From contig JBOHWL010000123.1 of NCBI GenBank assembly GCA_050736615.1, positions 1 through 64,000 of the forward strand: a DNA stretch of 64,000 bases. Direction: 5' to 3'. Positions 56,743 to 64,000 of the stretch are shown one piece after another; position 1 is the first letter of the stretch; each line of letters starts with the position of its first letter. The DNA comes from JBOHWJ01 sp050736615 (GTDB lineage: Bacteria; Desulfobacterota; Binatia; Binatales; Binataceae). The notes under the pieces were generated by a model that saw only the letters and a list, made by a program, of their open reading frames with translations, did no database searches and was not told the origin of the DNA. The position numbers were made by a program, and so were the translations under genes.

Positions 56743-57363
56743 TTAGCCGTTGGGCGGGGCGGGCGGGCTGCTCGTTTCGGACCCGACTTTATTACCGCGT
56801 TTAGGATAAATGACCGCGACCGCGTCAATATAGAAGCCGTTATGACCCGGTTCGCCGATTCGGCGCGTATGCTCCACCGCCCTGATGTATGAACCCGGAT
56901 CAGAGTAGCCATTTTCCGAAGTGACCTTGTTCATGGTCTCGTTGGGTGTGGCGCCGTAAAGCAGATGCTTGATGTCCTGATGGTCGCTATTGAGAATCAC
57001 CAGTGCGTCGGCGCCGGTTTCGCAGGCTTTGCTGCGCAAGGCGGGCAGCACGTTTTTCGTATTGTCCTTGAGGTCCGCCCAGGCCTCCACGATCGCAATC
57101 TGTTTTACATCTCCCACCGGCATGTGCTCGAGCACCGGCATCGCGCAGTCCGGTCCTTTGGCGGCGTGAATATAGGGAGCCAATTGGGTGACATCGACCT
57201 GCATCGGGGTCTTGGTCGCGCAACCGTCGATGGATGGACTGAACACCAGGCAGAGCAGGCCAGCCAGCGCCAAGACCCGCGCGCTGCGTCCCTTAGTGAA
57301 CGCGCCGAGTGTAACGATGTCGAGCCGGTCAAAAGAATTCGCCACGCGCGTCAAAATCCGCAT
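56743..57363 (-). CDS. Envelope lipoprotein of unknown function
   Basis: The ATG at 57363 gives about 206 residues. A hydrophobic stretch ARVLALAGLLCLVFSPSI leads to DGC, a lipoprotein-type cysteine at about residue 47, although a long basic n-region precedes it and a later start is possible. The mature part has the blocks AIVEAWADLKDNTKN, ACETGADALVILNSDHQ and GHNGFYIDAVAVIYPKRG. These suggest a small alpha/beta fold where a conserved GADALVI strand lies close to the C-terminus, as in several uncharacterised exported stress proteins. The divergent gene at 57574 shares the promoter region. Confidence 0.6.
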   Translation of the reverse strand: MRILTRVANSFDRLDIVTLGAFTKGRSARVLALAGLLCLVFSPSIDGCATKTPMQVDVTQLAPYIHAAKGPDCAMPVLEHMPVGDVKQIAIVEAWADLKDNTKNVLPALRSKACETGADALVILNSDHQDIKHLLYGATPNETMNKVTSENGYSDPGSYIRAVEHTRRIGEPGHNGFYIDAVAVIYPKRGNKVGSETSSPPAPPNG

Positions 57364-57573
57364 TCGGAAGGTCCGACCCTGGCCGGCTTGCGGATTCGCT
57401 CGTAGCACGGAGCCGCGTTTAGAACCGGAAAAATTGCAAGCCATATGTCGCTCCATCGAGAGGCCGTGCGCCTCAGCATAACTGAAAATCGGCTGGGCGC
57501 TAACCTCCGGCATCAGGTTGCGGCGCCGCTCGCGCATATGTTGCGTGTGGACTGGCTGTAGTATGCTTAACCC

Positions 57574-58488
57574 ATGCGGCGAATCGCGCAGTTTGCACTT
57601 GCCGTATGGTTCGCAATTGTCACGGGCCTGGTGCAAGCGTGTGCGGGGCCGGCTTCAAGTGTGAATTTGCACACCCACGGTGCTTCGTCTGCGAGCACCG
57701 CCAGTTCCTTCGCGCCCGGTACTTACCCGGCATATCCATCCGCCAACTCCAGCCGCAGCGCTACCGGGTCGCGGGCTGATGCGAGTTCCTCCACGGGCTC
57801 AATCAGCTATCCGCCCGCCGTGAGTCCGGATGATTCGACGACTGGCTACACTAAAAATACGAGTGAGAGCGAGACACTGACGAACTATCTCAAGCATCAT
57901 CGCTTGCCGCTGGTCGGCGCGGAGGTGCTGAACGGGCCAAACGGCAAGCGGAAAGTAATGTTGTATGGCTTTGTCGCGACTAATTTCGGCAAGGCGGACG
58001 CGGTCACCAAGACGCGCAGTTTCCTGCGCGACTCGAACCTCGCCGTGGATAATCGCGTGAATGTACGGCCTGAGTTGTTGGCGTCGGGAAGTTCTTCTTC
58101 GCCGAGCACACCCCCGGCTGCCACGAGCAGCGGCAGTTCGAGCGCGACCGGCGCATATCCAGGCGTACGCGGCTACATGGCGCAGGAGCAACAAGAGCAG
58201 GCGCTGGCGCAGCAACAATATGGCGGCGGCTCAACACTCAGCATGGTGCTGCCGCTCATAGCGCTGATTGGCGTTTTGGGCGCGGGCATCGCGACCGGCG
58301 GCGGTATTGGCGGCTTCGGCGGCACGATGGGGCCGTCGCCGGGCTTCTCACCTTATAACCCGTTCCCAACCTATCCCTCACCCGGATATCCAGGCTATTC
58401 AATTTCACCGCCGTATTCAGGCTATCCACCGGCGCCGCCGTACACCGGTTTTTCCGCCACTTCTCCCGGTTTTCCGCCGTATCCGTGA
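57574..58488 (+). CDS. Exported Ser/Gly/Pro/Tyr-rich protein with BON-like block
   Basis: A 304-residue protein with a signal peptide MRRIAQFALAVWFAIVTGLV and a possible lipobox VQAC. Next comes a Ser/Thr-rich linker, then a globular block of about 70 residues (LTNYLKHHRLPLVGAEV, RKVMLYGFVATNFGKADAV, SFLRDSNLAVDNRVNV) that resembles a BON-type module. A Gln-rich stretch, a hydrophobic segment (MVLPLIALIGVLGAGIATGG) and a repetitive Pro/Tyr/Gly tail follow. It is probably located in the envelope, with the hydrophobic segment in a membrane. It is divergent from 56743-57363. Confidence 0.65.
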   Translation: MRRIAQFALAVWFAIVTGLVQACAGPASSVNLHTHGASSASTASSFAPGTYPAYPSANSSRSATGSRADASSSTGSISYPPAVSPDDSTTGYTKNTSESETLTNYLKHHRLPLVGAEVLNGPNGKRKVMLYGFVATNFGKADAVTKTRSFLRDSNLAVDNRVNVRPELLASGSSSSPSTPPAATSSGSSSATGAYPGVRGYMAQEQQEQALAQQQYGGGSTLSMVLPLIALIGVLGAGIATGGGIGGFGGTMGPSPGFSPYNPFPTYPSPGYPGYSISPPYSGYPPAPPYTGFSATSPGFPPYP

Positions 58489-58500
58489 GGCGTTTGCACG

Positions 58501-58944
58501 CTAGCGCGAACGCGGCGCCATCTGTGTGACCGTCATCGCGGCGACGAGTTTACCCTCGGCATCGCGCACCTTGCATTCGACCACCAACACGGTGCGGCCG
58601 CGATGCACGATTTCCGCGTCGGCGTTGAGTCTGCCGCTATCGGTGTTGCGCACCTGATGGAAGTTGACCTGGAAGGTGAGTGGAATCAGATCGGGTCGCA
58701 GTTCGGCGGTCGGATTGAATTCCCACATACCGGCGATCGAAGCGGTCTCTTCCGCCAACGTCATAATCGCGCCGATATGGAACTTGCCAGTCAGAGGCGC
58801 ATGTCGCGGTTGGAACTCGAGTTCAGCATGCGCCCGTCCTTCGCCGGCGCTGACAAACCTGGTGCCGAGCGCGCCGAGGGCGGTGCCACGAGCCCAGTTT
58901 TGGATTTGCGCGGCATATTCAGAGGGGTTCAATTTTTCACTCAC
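58501..58944 (-). CDS. PaaI-type hot-dog thioesterase
   Basis: A 147-residue hot-dog protein. AELEFQPRHAPLTGKFHIGA holds the substrate-contacting H and G, and IMTLAEETASIAG the active-site helix with glutamate. FQVNFHQVRNTDSGRLNADA and the strands GRTVLVVECKV complete the fold. PaaI/YbgC-like proteins cleave acyl-CoA thioesters, here perhaps those made by the acyl-CoA enzymes of the window. The gene ends 12 bp from the convergent BON-like gene. Confidence 0.83.
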   Translation of the reverse strand: MSEKLNPSEYAAQIQNWARGTALGALGTRFVSAGEGRAHAELEFQPRHAPLTGKFHIGAIMTLAEETASIAGMWEFNPTAELRPDLIPLTFQVNFHQVRNTDSGRLNADAEIVHRGRTVLVVECKVRDAEGKLVAAMTVTQMAPRSR

Positions 58945-59110
58945 CGCATTTCCTCAAATTCTACAACACCACGTGGAAGCGAATATGAATTATCCAGCGC
59001 GCAGCCACTCAAATGCCAGTAACAAGGGTCTTGAAGGGGCTGCGCGCCATTGCCATCCGTGCGCGCGCTCGCTTCGGCTGGCGCCTCGCCCGTTCGGTCG
59101 GGATGACAAA
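58945..59110. other. Intergenic segment with degenerate repeat
   Basis: No gene was seen. From about 59040 to 59107 the GC-rich stretch ending CGGTCGGGATGACA resembles the right arm of the dispersed repeat family (CTCGGAATGACA), in diverged form, directly next to copy 7. Confidence 0.4.
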
Positions 59111-59303
59111 CCTCTGCACAAACCCATATGTCATTCTGAACAGAGTCTGCCATTAGCGTAGCCATAGGCGGAGCGAGCAAACGAGTCTGCGAGGTGCGTT
59201 TGAAGAAGTGAAGAATTCCGGTTAAAAGCCCAAAAAATCGAGAAGATCCGGGATTCTTCGCTGTGCTCAGAATGACAAAATCACTTCTTGTGCAGAGCTT
59301 CCC
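59111..59303. repeat. Dispersed palindromic repeat, copy 7 (with terminal inverted repeats)
   Basis: CCTCTGCACAAA at 59111-59122 and CTTGTGCAGAG at 59287-59297 are the terminal inverted repeats. The internal order matches copies 1 and 4: GTCATTCTGAACAGAGTC, GCCATTAGCGTAGCC, GCGGAGCGAGCAAACGAGTC, GAAGTGAAGAAT, then GATCCGGGATTCTTCGCTG and TCAGAATGACA. At about 190 bp this is close to the typical unit length. Confidence 0.85.
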
Positions 59304-59360
59304 TAGTGTGGCGTCTATAAAATATCAGTGACAAATGCCGACGGATGGATTCCCTTTTCT

Positions 59361-60518
59361 CTAGCTGAGTCCGCTGAAGAACGCGCGGATATCGTCGGCG
59401 AGCAGTTTCGGCTCCTCCATCGCGGCGAAATGGCCGCCGGCGGGCATCTTGGTCCAGCGCACGATATTGAAGGCCTGCTCGGCCCAGCTTCGCGGCGGCT
59501 TCAGAATTTCGCGCGGAAAAATCGCGGCGGCGGTCGGCGTCGCGGGGCGTTTTGTGGGATCCGGCCGCCACGGATGATGACGGGCTTCGTAATAGAGCCG
59601 CATCGATGAATTGATCGTTTGCGTCACCCAATAGATCATGATGTTGGTCAGGAGTTGATCCTTGCTGACACGCGTCTCAACCTCGCCGCTGCAATCGGTC
59701 CAGGTGCGGAATTTCTCGACGATCCAAGCGGCCAGACCGGCCGGCGAATCGTTAAGGCCATAGGCGAGGGTCTGCGGCTTGGTCCCCTGGATCCATTGAT
59801 AGCCGGTTTCCTCGCGTTTGAATTTGTCCATATCGGCGAGGAAGATTTTTTCCTCATCGGACAATGGCGCCGAGCCGTCGCCGCGAGCGCCGCCCACGAA
59901 AACCAGGTTCAGATGGATGCCGTAGAGGCTTTCCGGATACGTTTCGCCCAGTCGCGACGTAATCGCGGCGCCCCAGTCGCCACCCTGCGCGCCGTAGCGG
60001 GAATAACCGAGTACCTCGGTCATCAGCTTGTGAAACATTTCGGCGATGCTCTGGATGTTCATCGCGCGCGTGCGCGGATGGTCCGAGAAGCCGTAGCCCG
60101 GCAAGGACGGCGCCACCACGGTGAACGAATGCGCGGCATCGCCGCCATACGCGGCGGGATCGGTTAGCATCGGAATCAGCCGGTTGAATTCGTAGACCGA
60201 ACCGGGCCATCCATGACTCAGCAGCAGCGGTTTGGGATTGGGGCCGCGGCCTTTTTCATGAATGAAATGGAGGCCGAAACCGTCCACCTTGGCGCGGAAA
60301 TGCGCGAAGCGGTTGAGTTCCGCTTCATGCGCGCGCCAGTCGTAGCGGGTGCGCCAATATTCGACCAACTCGCGCATATAGGCGAGATTACTGCCATATT
60401 CCCAGCCGCTATTCGGAATTTCATCGGGAAAACGCGTGCGCTCGAGCCGTGCGCGCAAATCCCCGAGCACTTCGTTGGGAACGTTGATTTTGAACGGCTC
60501 GATTCCGCTGGATGCCAT
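59361..60518 (-). CDS. Epoxide hydrolase with EHN domain
   Basis: A 385-residue protein from the ATG at 60518, behind GGAGGCAAACA. The N-terminal EHN domain begins IEPFKINVPNEVLGDLRARL and RTRFPDEI. LLLSHGWPGSVYEFNRLI near 105 is the HGWPGS oxyanion motif, GAQGGDWGAAITSRLGETY near 175 the nucleophile elbow with aspartate, and the C-terminal TKMPAGGHFAAMEEPKLLAD region the histidine. Homologues hydrolyse epoxides (microsomal/juvenile-hormone epoxide hydrolase group). It is soluble, without the membrane anchor of the animal enzymes. Preferred epoxide unknown. Confidence 0.88.
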   Translation of the reverse strand: MASSGIEPFKINVPNEVLGDLRARLERTRFPDEIPNSGWEYGSNLAYMRELVEYWRTRYDWRAHEAELNRFAHFRAKVDGFGLHFIHEKGRGPNPKPLLLSHGWPGSVYEFNRLIPMLTDPAAYGGDAAHSFTVVAPSLPGYGFSDHPRTRAMNIQSIAEMFHKLMTEVLGYSRYGAQGGDWGAAITSRLGETYPESLYGIHLNLVFVGGARGDGSAPLSDEEKIFLADMDKFKREETGYQWIQGTKPQTLAYGLNDSPAGLAAWIVEKFRTWTDCSGEVETRVSKDQLLTNIMIYWVTQTINSSMRLYYEARHHPWRPDPTKRPATPTAAAIFPREILKPPRSWAEQAFNIVRWTKMPAGGHFAAMEEPKLLADDIRAFFSGLS

Positions 60519-60603
60519 TGTTTGCCTCCGCCGCGATGCTGGCCGGGATTTTCTTGATTCAAGTCTGAGTGGCGACGGGCGTGCGTGCAACCGCGAATGA
60601 AAA

Positions 60604-61032
60604 TTATTTCGCCAGTTCCCGCTTCACCATCTCGCTGGCCAGTTTGCCATCCAGCCGCGCTCCGAACTGATCGCGCAGCGCCTTCATCAGCGGCCCGATT
60701 TGCTGCACGCCCGCCTGGATCTGTGACGCGATTGCCGTTTGCAACTCCTCGGGCGTGACCGCGGCGGGCAGATAGGAGTCGAGAATACGCGCCTCGCCTT
60801 CATACTGTTCGATCAGAACGGCGCGGTTGCCCTTGCGCGCGAACTCCAACGCTTCGTCACGCCGCGCACGCTCCTTTTTGATTACCTGAACGATTTCGGC
60901 TTCATTGGCCTCGCGCCGTACGTCTTTTTCAACGCGTGTGATTTCGCTCAGGACGCCGCGCAAGGTCATGGTCCTGAGCGTGTCGCCCGCCTTCATCGAG
61001 GCCTTCAGATCGTTGCGCAGTTTCTCTTTCAC
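60604..61032 (-). CDS. GatB/YqeY domain protein
   Basis: A 142-residue helical protein with MKEKLRNDLKASMKAGDTLR, LRGVLSEITRVEKDVRRE and VIKKERARRDEALEFARKGN, then EARILDSYLPAAVTPEEL and the C-terminal domain ending LASEMVKREL. It is a stand-alone copy of the tRNA-binding tail domain of GatB. YqeY proteins are widespread but their role in aminoacyl-tRNA handling is unproven. The gene ends 85 bp from the convergent epoxide hydrolase start region, on the same strand. Confidence 0.88.
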   Translation of the reverse strand: MKEKLRNDLKASMKAGDTLRTMTLRGVLSEITRVEKDVRREANEAEIVQVIKKERARRDEALEFARKGNRAVLIEQYEGEARILDSYLPAAVTPEELQTAIASQIQAGVQQIGPLMKALRDQFGARLDGKLASEMVKRELAK

Positions 61033-61216
61033 GGCACATCTTCTCCGCCAGATTAGCTCTCATTACTTTACGGAGCCGCGCCCGCGGTCGAAAGCGTTGC
61101 GAGCTTCATGGCGATGACTGCATGGATGTTGACTCGCAACCGTATATATGTTGATTCAGAATGGATTGAGCACTGAAATCCCGCGGCCACGACATTACAA
61201 CCGAGCGGAGGTTTTT

Positions 61217-62026
61217 ATGTTGAAGCACCTTCAAGAAATCCCGGAGTTCGGCAAACGGATAGACTTTGGCCGGACCGCCTCCGACTATGGACGATTTCGC
61301 GCAGGCTATCCGGACGAGCTTTATCGCCGGCTCGAAATTTTCGGCGCCGGTGTGCGCGGCCAGCGAATGCTCGATGTGGCGTGCGGCACCGGCTTTTTGG
61401 GACGCGGGTTCGTGCGTCAAGGATGCGCGGTGACGGGCGCGGATATTTCATTCGAGCTGATGCGGCAAGCCGCGCAACTCGACGCCGAGGCCGGGGTCGA
61501 GATGCGCTATCTGCGAGCGAAGGCGGAAGCGCTGCCATTTTCCGATCGCGTTTTTGACGTCGTCACAGTGGGGCAAGCCTGGCATTGGTTTGGCCGGTCT
61601 CGCGCAGCGGCCGAGGCGCGCCGCGTGTTGCGCGCGGGCGGATTGTTGGTAATCGCGCATTTCGACTGGATTCCGATCCCCGGGAACGTGGTCGAAGCGA
61701 CCGAGCGTCTGATTGAGAAACATAATCCGCAATGGAAGCTTGGTGGCGGACTCGGGATTCATCCGCAATGGCCGCGCGATGCCGCGATTGCCGGTTTCGG
61801 CGAAATCGAGACGTTTTCCTTCGACGTGGCGGTGCGGTATTCCCATGAGGCGTGGCGCGGGCGGATTCGCGCCAGCGCTGGCGTCGCGGCGGCGCTCAGC
61901 GCGGAACGGGTGGCGAACTTTGATTGCGAACTTGCCGCGCTTTTGCGCGAGCGGTTTCCACAGGAGCCGATGGGCGTGCCGCATCGCACCTTCGCGACGG
62001 TCGCCCGCTCCCCGCGTAATTTCTGA
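61217..62026 (+). CDS. Class I SAM-dependent methyltransferase
   Basis: A 269-residue methyltransferase from the ATG at 61217, behind GGAGGTTTTT. RMLDVACGTGFLGRGFVRQG near 55 is motif I, VTGADISFELMRQA follows, and RAKAEALPFSDRVFDVVTVG near 110 is the acidic strand pair; WHWFGRSRAAAEARRVLRAG is typical of the type-11 group. The C-terminal part (RIRASAGVAAALSAERV ... PHRTFATVARSPRN) is repeated, in diverged form, 1.2 kb downstream at 63076-63225. The methyl acceptor is unknown. The toxin/immunity pair lies between the gene and that copy. Confidence 0.85.
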   Translation: MLKHLQEIPEFGKRIDFGRTASDYGRFRAGYPDELYRRLEIFGAGVRGQRMLDVACGTGFLGRGFVRQGCAVTGADISFELMRQAAQLDAEAGVEMRYLRAKAEALPFSDRVFDVVTVGQAWHWFGRSRAAAEARRVLRAGGLLVIAHFDWIPIPGNVVEATERLIEKHNPQWKLGGGLGIHPQWPRDAAIAGFGEIETFSFDVAVRYSHEAWRGRIRASAGVAAALSAERVANFDCELAALLRERFPQEPMGVPHRTFATVARSPRNF

Positions 62027-62137
62027 CGATCAGGCGAGAGAAGATGAATTATTCCAGCGCGGCCAAGGCCACGCTACGGAAGTCTGCCAATCCCAGGCTG
62101 ACGAATGGAGGTCAGCATCGGCCTTTTGTTATCGAGG

Positions 62138-62572
62138 TCAGCTCTTTCCGAAGACTTGGGACCGTTTGAATTGGCGAGCCTTCTCCCAAGCGAGACTCAG
62201 TTCCTTCTTCAGAAAATCAACTCGGTCGGGGACCGGGACAGACATCACTTTAGATAGCTGAACCGGGCGCCGGCACATCAGATCTGGAGGAATTACGCGA
62301 GTTTCAGAGTCGCACGTAGCCGTATAAGCGAACGAAATAAAAAAAATCATCGGCTCTTCATCTTTCTGCCTCTGGAAAACCGCAATTTGCACCTGCTGAA
62401 AAAAGCCTTGTTCAGGTTCCTCCCGAGCGAACCACACGGGCTCGTTATGGTATCTAACCACGTATTGCCGCTCTTCAGATTCGCCCCCAAACTCGGCGAC
62501 CGCCCCATCAAGGAAGGGGCTCAGAGACGGCGACTCAATCGGTCCATCGTATCCCAGCATCGTTGCGCTCAT
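62138..62572 (-). CDS. Putative immunity protein of the HYD1-like toxin
   Basis: A 144-residue protein starting MSATMLGYDGPIES at 62572. Its ATG overlaps the toxin stop in an ATGA (62569-62572), so the genes are translationally coupled. An ATG seven codons earlier (62593) is also in frame. The sequence is acidic to neutral with beta-rich blocks EERQYVVRYHNEPVWFAREE, VQIAVFQRQKDEEPMIFFIS and a final helix FLKKELSLAWEKARQF. I recognise no family. The immunity role is inferred only from its position directly downstream of and coupled to a toxin-like gene; no functional evidence is visible. Confidence 0.6.
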   Translation of the reverse strand: MSATMLGYDGPIESPSLSPFLDGAVAEFGGESEERQYVVRYHNEPVWFAREEPEQGFFQQVQIAVFQRQKDEEPMIFFISFAYTATCDSETRVIPPDLMCRRPVQLSKVMSVPVPDRVDFLKKELSLAWEKARQFKRSQVFGKS

Positions 62573-62943
62573 GGTTCTCGGATAGAAAGCCACTTGGATT
62601 CATTCGGCAAGATCGTGACTGCGTTAGTGGTATAGGACTCGGGTGCCCCTCCTCTCCTTATGACATTTCCATAAGGCCCGACAACCGGGCTCGCCCGAAA
62701 TGGTACAGACAGCCCGGCTGGAGGAGGATTGTCAGGAATCTCAAATGCGATTTCGACTGGTTTACTTATGATCCCAAGCGCGTTCGCGGCAGCGGCACCA
62801 GTTGCATAGAGTTCGCTGCTAAGGTAAACGCGGCCGGAAGTTCCGGGATTTATAATGCCCGTGCAGATAATACCTTGTGCAGCTTGGCGAGATGTATAGT
62901 GATAAAGAGGCATGGAGTCTTGTACTGCAACGGATTTACGCAT
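62569..62943 (-). CDS. HYD1-type ADP-ribosyltransferase-like toxin
   Basis: A 124-residue protein. MPLYHYTSRQAAQGIICTG from residue 11 has the L-Y-H-Y-T start of the HYD1 (ART-HYD1) toxin family, followed by GRVYLSSELYATGAAAA, EIAFEIPDNPPPAG and GGAPESYTTNAVTIL near the end. In polymorphic toxins this domain is usually the C-terminal tip of a large secreted protein; here it is stand-alone, since a TAG lies in frame 10 codons before the ATG. It could be an orphan effector tip left after recombination or a complete small toxin. It is AT-richer than the region around it and has no visible signal peptide. Confidence 0.65.
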   Translation of the reverse strand: MRKSVAVQDSMPLYHYTSRQAAQGIICTGIINPGTSGRVYLSSELYATGAAAANALGIISKPVEIAFEIPDNPPPAGLSVPFRASPVVGPYGNVIRRGGAPESYTTNAVTILPNESKWLSIREP

Positions 62944-63075
62944 TGCAACTCGTTTTATTGTAGCCGATTCTATCTAGTAAGAATAAGGCGGAAATCAATT
63001 TTCGGCCTTGAGCGTCACCTGATTGCTAAGCAGAGTGTAAATTTCCGGCGCTTTGTCTCCCGAAAACCCTCGTGT

Positions 63076-63225
63076 CGCGCCAGCGCGGGCGTCGCGGCGG
63101 CTCTCAGTGCGGAGCGGGTGGCGAAATTCTATCGCGAACTCGCCGCGTTTTTGCGGGAGCGGTTTACGAACCGCTGGACGTGCCACATCGCACGTTTGCG
63201 ACCGTCGCTCGCTCATCACGCTGGG
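63076..63225 (+). pseudogene. Broken copy of the methyltransferase C-terminus
   Basis: The stretch encodes RASAGVAAALSAERVAKFYR and ELAAFLRERF, matching the C-terminus of the methyltransferase at 61217-62026 residue by residue. After a 4-base loss the match continues in another frame (PHRTFATVARSSRWV). Many third-position differences show an old duplication rather than a recent one. Only about 50 codons remain. The toxin/immunity pair lies between the complete and the broken copy. Confidence 0.7.
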
Positions 63226-63368
63226 TGTTCGACCGGACGTTGCCTCCCGCCTTGCCGGGGTCGGGAAATAGGTAATCGTACGAGCCCGTGGCATTTGGGA
63301 ATTTCTGGGTCGATATCTATACTCTCAGATACAGAATCAACATTAATTGGAAGAAAGCGGATAATCCT

Positions 63369-63623
63369 TTGGCTCTAAACATCAAGCATCCCGAAGCGGA
63401 CCGGCTCGCACGTTCGCTAGCTGAAAAGACGGGAGAAACCATAACCGAAACCGTGATTAAGGCACTGCGGGAGCGGCTTGCACGCGAAGAGGGAAGGACA
63501 ATTTTGCCAAACGTTAAGGACGATCTACTCGCGATTGGCATGCGCTGCGCCGCTTTACCAGACATCGAAACTCGCTCCGCTGACGAGATTGTCGGTTATG
63601 ATGCTCACGGGTTGCCCGGCTGA
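63369..63623 (+). CDS. vapB: VapB-type antitoxin
   Basis: An 84-residue protein starting at TTG 63369 ([20 protein letters not shown]). The N-terminal half matches the PSK/Rv0623-like antitoxin family, with a ribbon-helix-helix type DNA-binding end that goes on [20 protein letters not shown]. The C-terminal part, rich in aspartate and glutamate ([20 protein letters not shown]), would bind the toxin. The toxin gene starts 3 bp after the stop. The start is not certain; a longer frame from 63288 lacks family support. Confidence 0.82.
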   Translation: MALNIKHPEADRLARSLAEKTGETITETVIKALRERLAREEGRTILPNVKDDLLAIGMRCAALPDIETRSADEIVGYDAHGLPG

Positions 63624-63626
63624 CAG

Positions 63627-64000
63627 ATGGTTATAGACATCTCCGCTCTGTTGGCGATTCTGTTTGGTGAGCCTGAGAGAGAAGCCTTCGCCGGTGCTAT
63701 TGCAGCCGATTCAAAGAGGCTCATCTCGGCGGTCTCAGCGCGTGAGACCGCCATCGTTGTGGAGGCGCGTAAAGGGTCAGCGGGGAGCCGCGAATTGGAT
63801 CTGCTGCTTCACAGGGCGCGGGTCAGTATCGTAGCGTTTGCAGAGGGGCAGATGGAAATCGCACGCGACGCCTGGAGGCGGTTTGGCAAGGGCAATCATC
63901 CGGCGAGCCTTAATTTCGGTGATTGTTTTTCATATGCACTATCCAGGAGTTCGGGCGAACCGCTGCTCTTCAAGGGCGAGGATTTTTCCAAAACCGATGT
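63627..64000 (+). CDS. vapC: VapC-type PIN-domain ribonuclease toxin, 3' end cut
   Basis: The ATG at 63627 gives at least 124 residues before the window ends. MVIDISALLAILFGEPERE places the first PIN aspartate (D4). E41 or thereabouts is in SARETAIVVEAR, and NFGDCFSYALSR with the later GEDFSKTD gives the remaining acidic metal ligands. PIN toxins cut tRNA or rRNA under Mg or Mn. The antitoxin gene lies 3 bp upstream, the standard VapBC order. Only a few C-terminal residues should be missing. Confidence 0.88.
   Translation, partial: MVIDISALLAILFGEPEREAFAGAIAADSKRLISAVSARETAIVVEARKGSAGSRELDLLLHRARVSIVAFAEGQMEIARDAWRRFGKGNHPASLNFGDCFSYALSRSSGEPLLFKGEDFSKTD

Overview
The window is GC-rich bacterial chromosome. 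Start codons are often TTG or GTG, and the gene content is heavy in acyl-CoA chemistry, F420/FMN-type luciferase-like oxidoreductases, alpha/beta hydrolases and NHL-repeat exported proteins. This suits a soil or aquatic, metabolically versatile lineage of the former deltaproteobacterial radiation; Binatota/Desulfobacterota-like is my inference from gene style only. No rRNA, tRNA, CRISPR array, intact transposase or phage gene was seen.

Layout. 0-8.3 kb: luciferase-like oxidoreductase, HAD hydrolase, a double-length family III CoA-transferase, and a MurU-like nucleotidyltransferase and AmgK-like sugar kinase (cell-wall sugar recycling) separated by a convergent-facing FAD oxidoreductase. 8.4-15.8 kb: ABC-F ATPase, an alpha/beta hydrolase, an SDR, and small exported proteins (PKD domain, cysteine-rich, TPR lipoprotein). 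16-24.3 kb: a beta-oxidation-like set (SDR, acyl-CoA dehydrogenase, two hot-dog hydratase subunits), a short GH57 glycosidase coupled to acetyl-CoA synthetase, and an aldo/keto reductase. 24.6-30.3 kb: CocE-type hydrolase, HsaA-like monooxygenase, an enoyl-CoA hydratase remnant, an epoxide-hydrolase-like protein and a second luciferase-like oxidoreductase.

30.5-48.8 kb: the translation/RNA cluster rimP-nusA-ylxR-infB-DUF503-rbfA-truB, continued by rpsO-pnp-M16 peptidase. About 7 kb of unrelated genes lie between truB and rpsO: a cytochrome b/sulfite-oxidase-fold fusion, a second CocE hydrolase, a beta-propeller protein, a HEPN-like orphan and a histidine-rich lipoprotein. 49-61 kb: a 1050-residue NHL-propeller surface protein, a VOC protein, an esterase, a tandem pair of paralogous exported proteins, two divergent envelope proteins, a thioesterase, an epoxide hydrolase and a YqeY protein. 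61.2-64 kb: a methyltransferase followed by an AT-richer toxin patch: a stand-alone ART-HYD1-like toxin with an ATGA-coupled putative immunity gene, a broken second copy of the methyltransferase 3' end, and a VapBC pair cut by the window end.

Seven copies of a roughly 150-250 bp palindromic repeat are scattered between genes. Some keep terminal inverted repeats around CTCTGCACAAG, which makes the family look like a non-autonomous mobile element. A separate 284 bp element with inverted ends carries the decayed C-terminus of a DUF559 protein.
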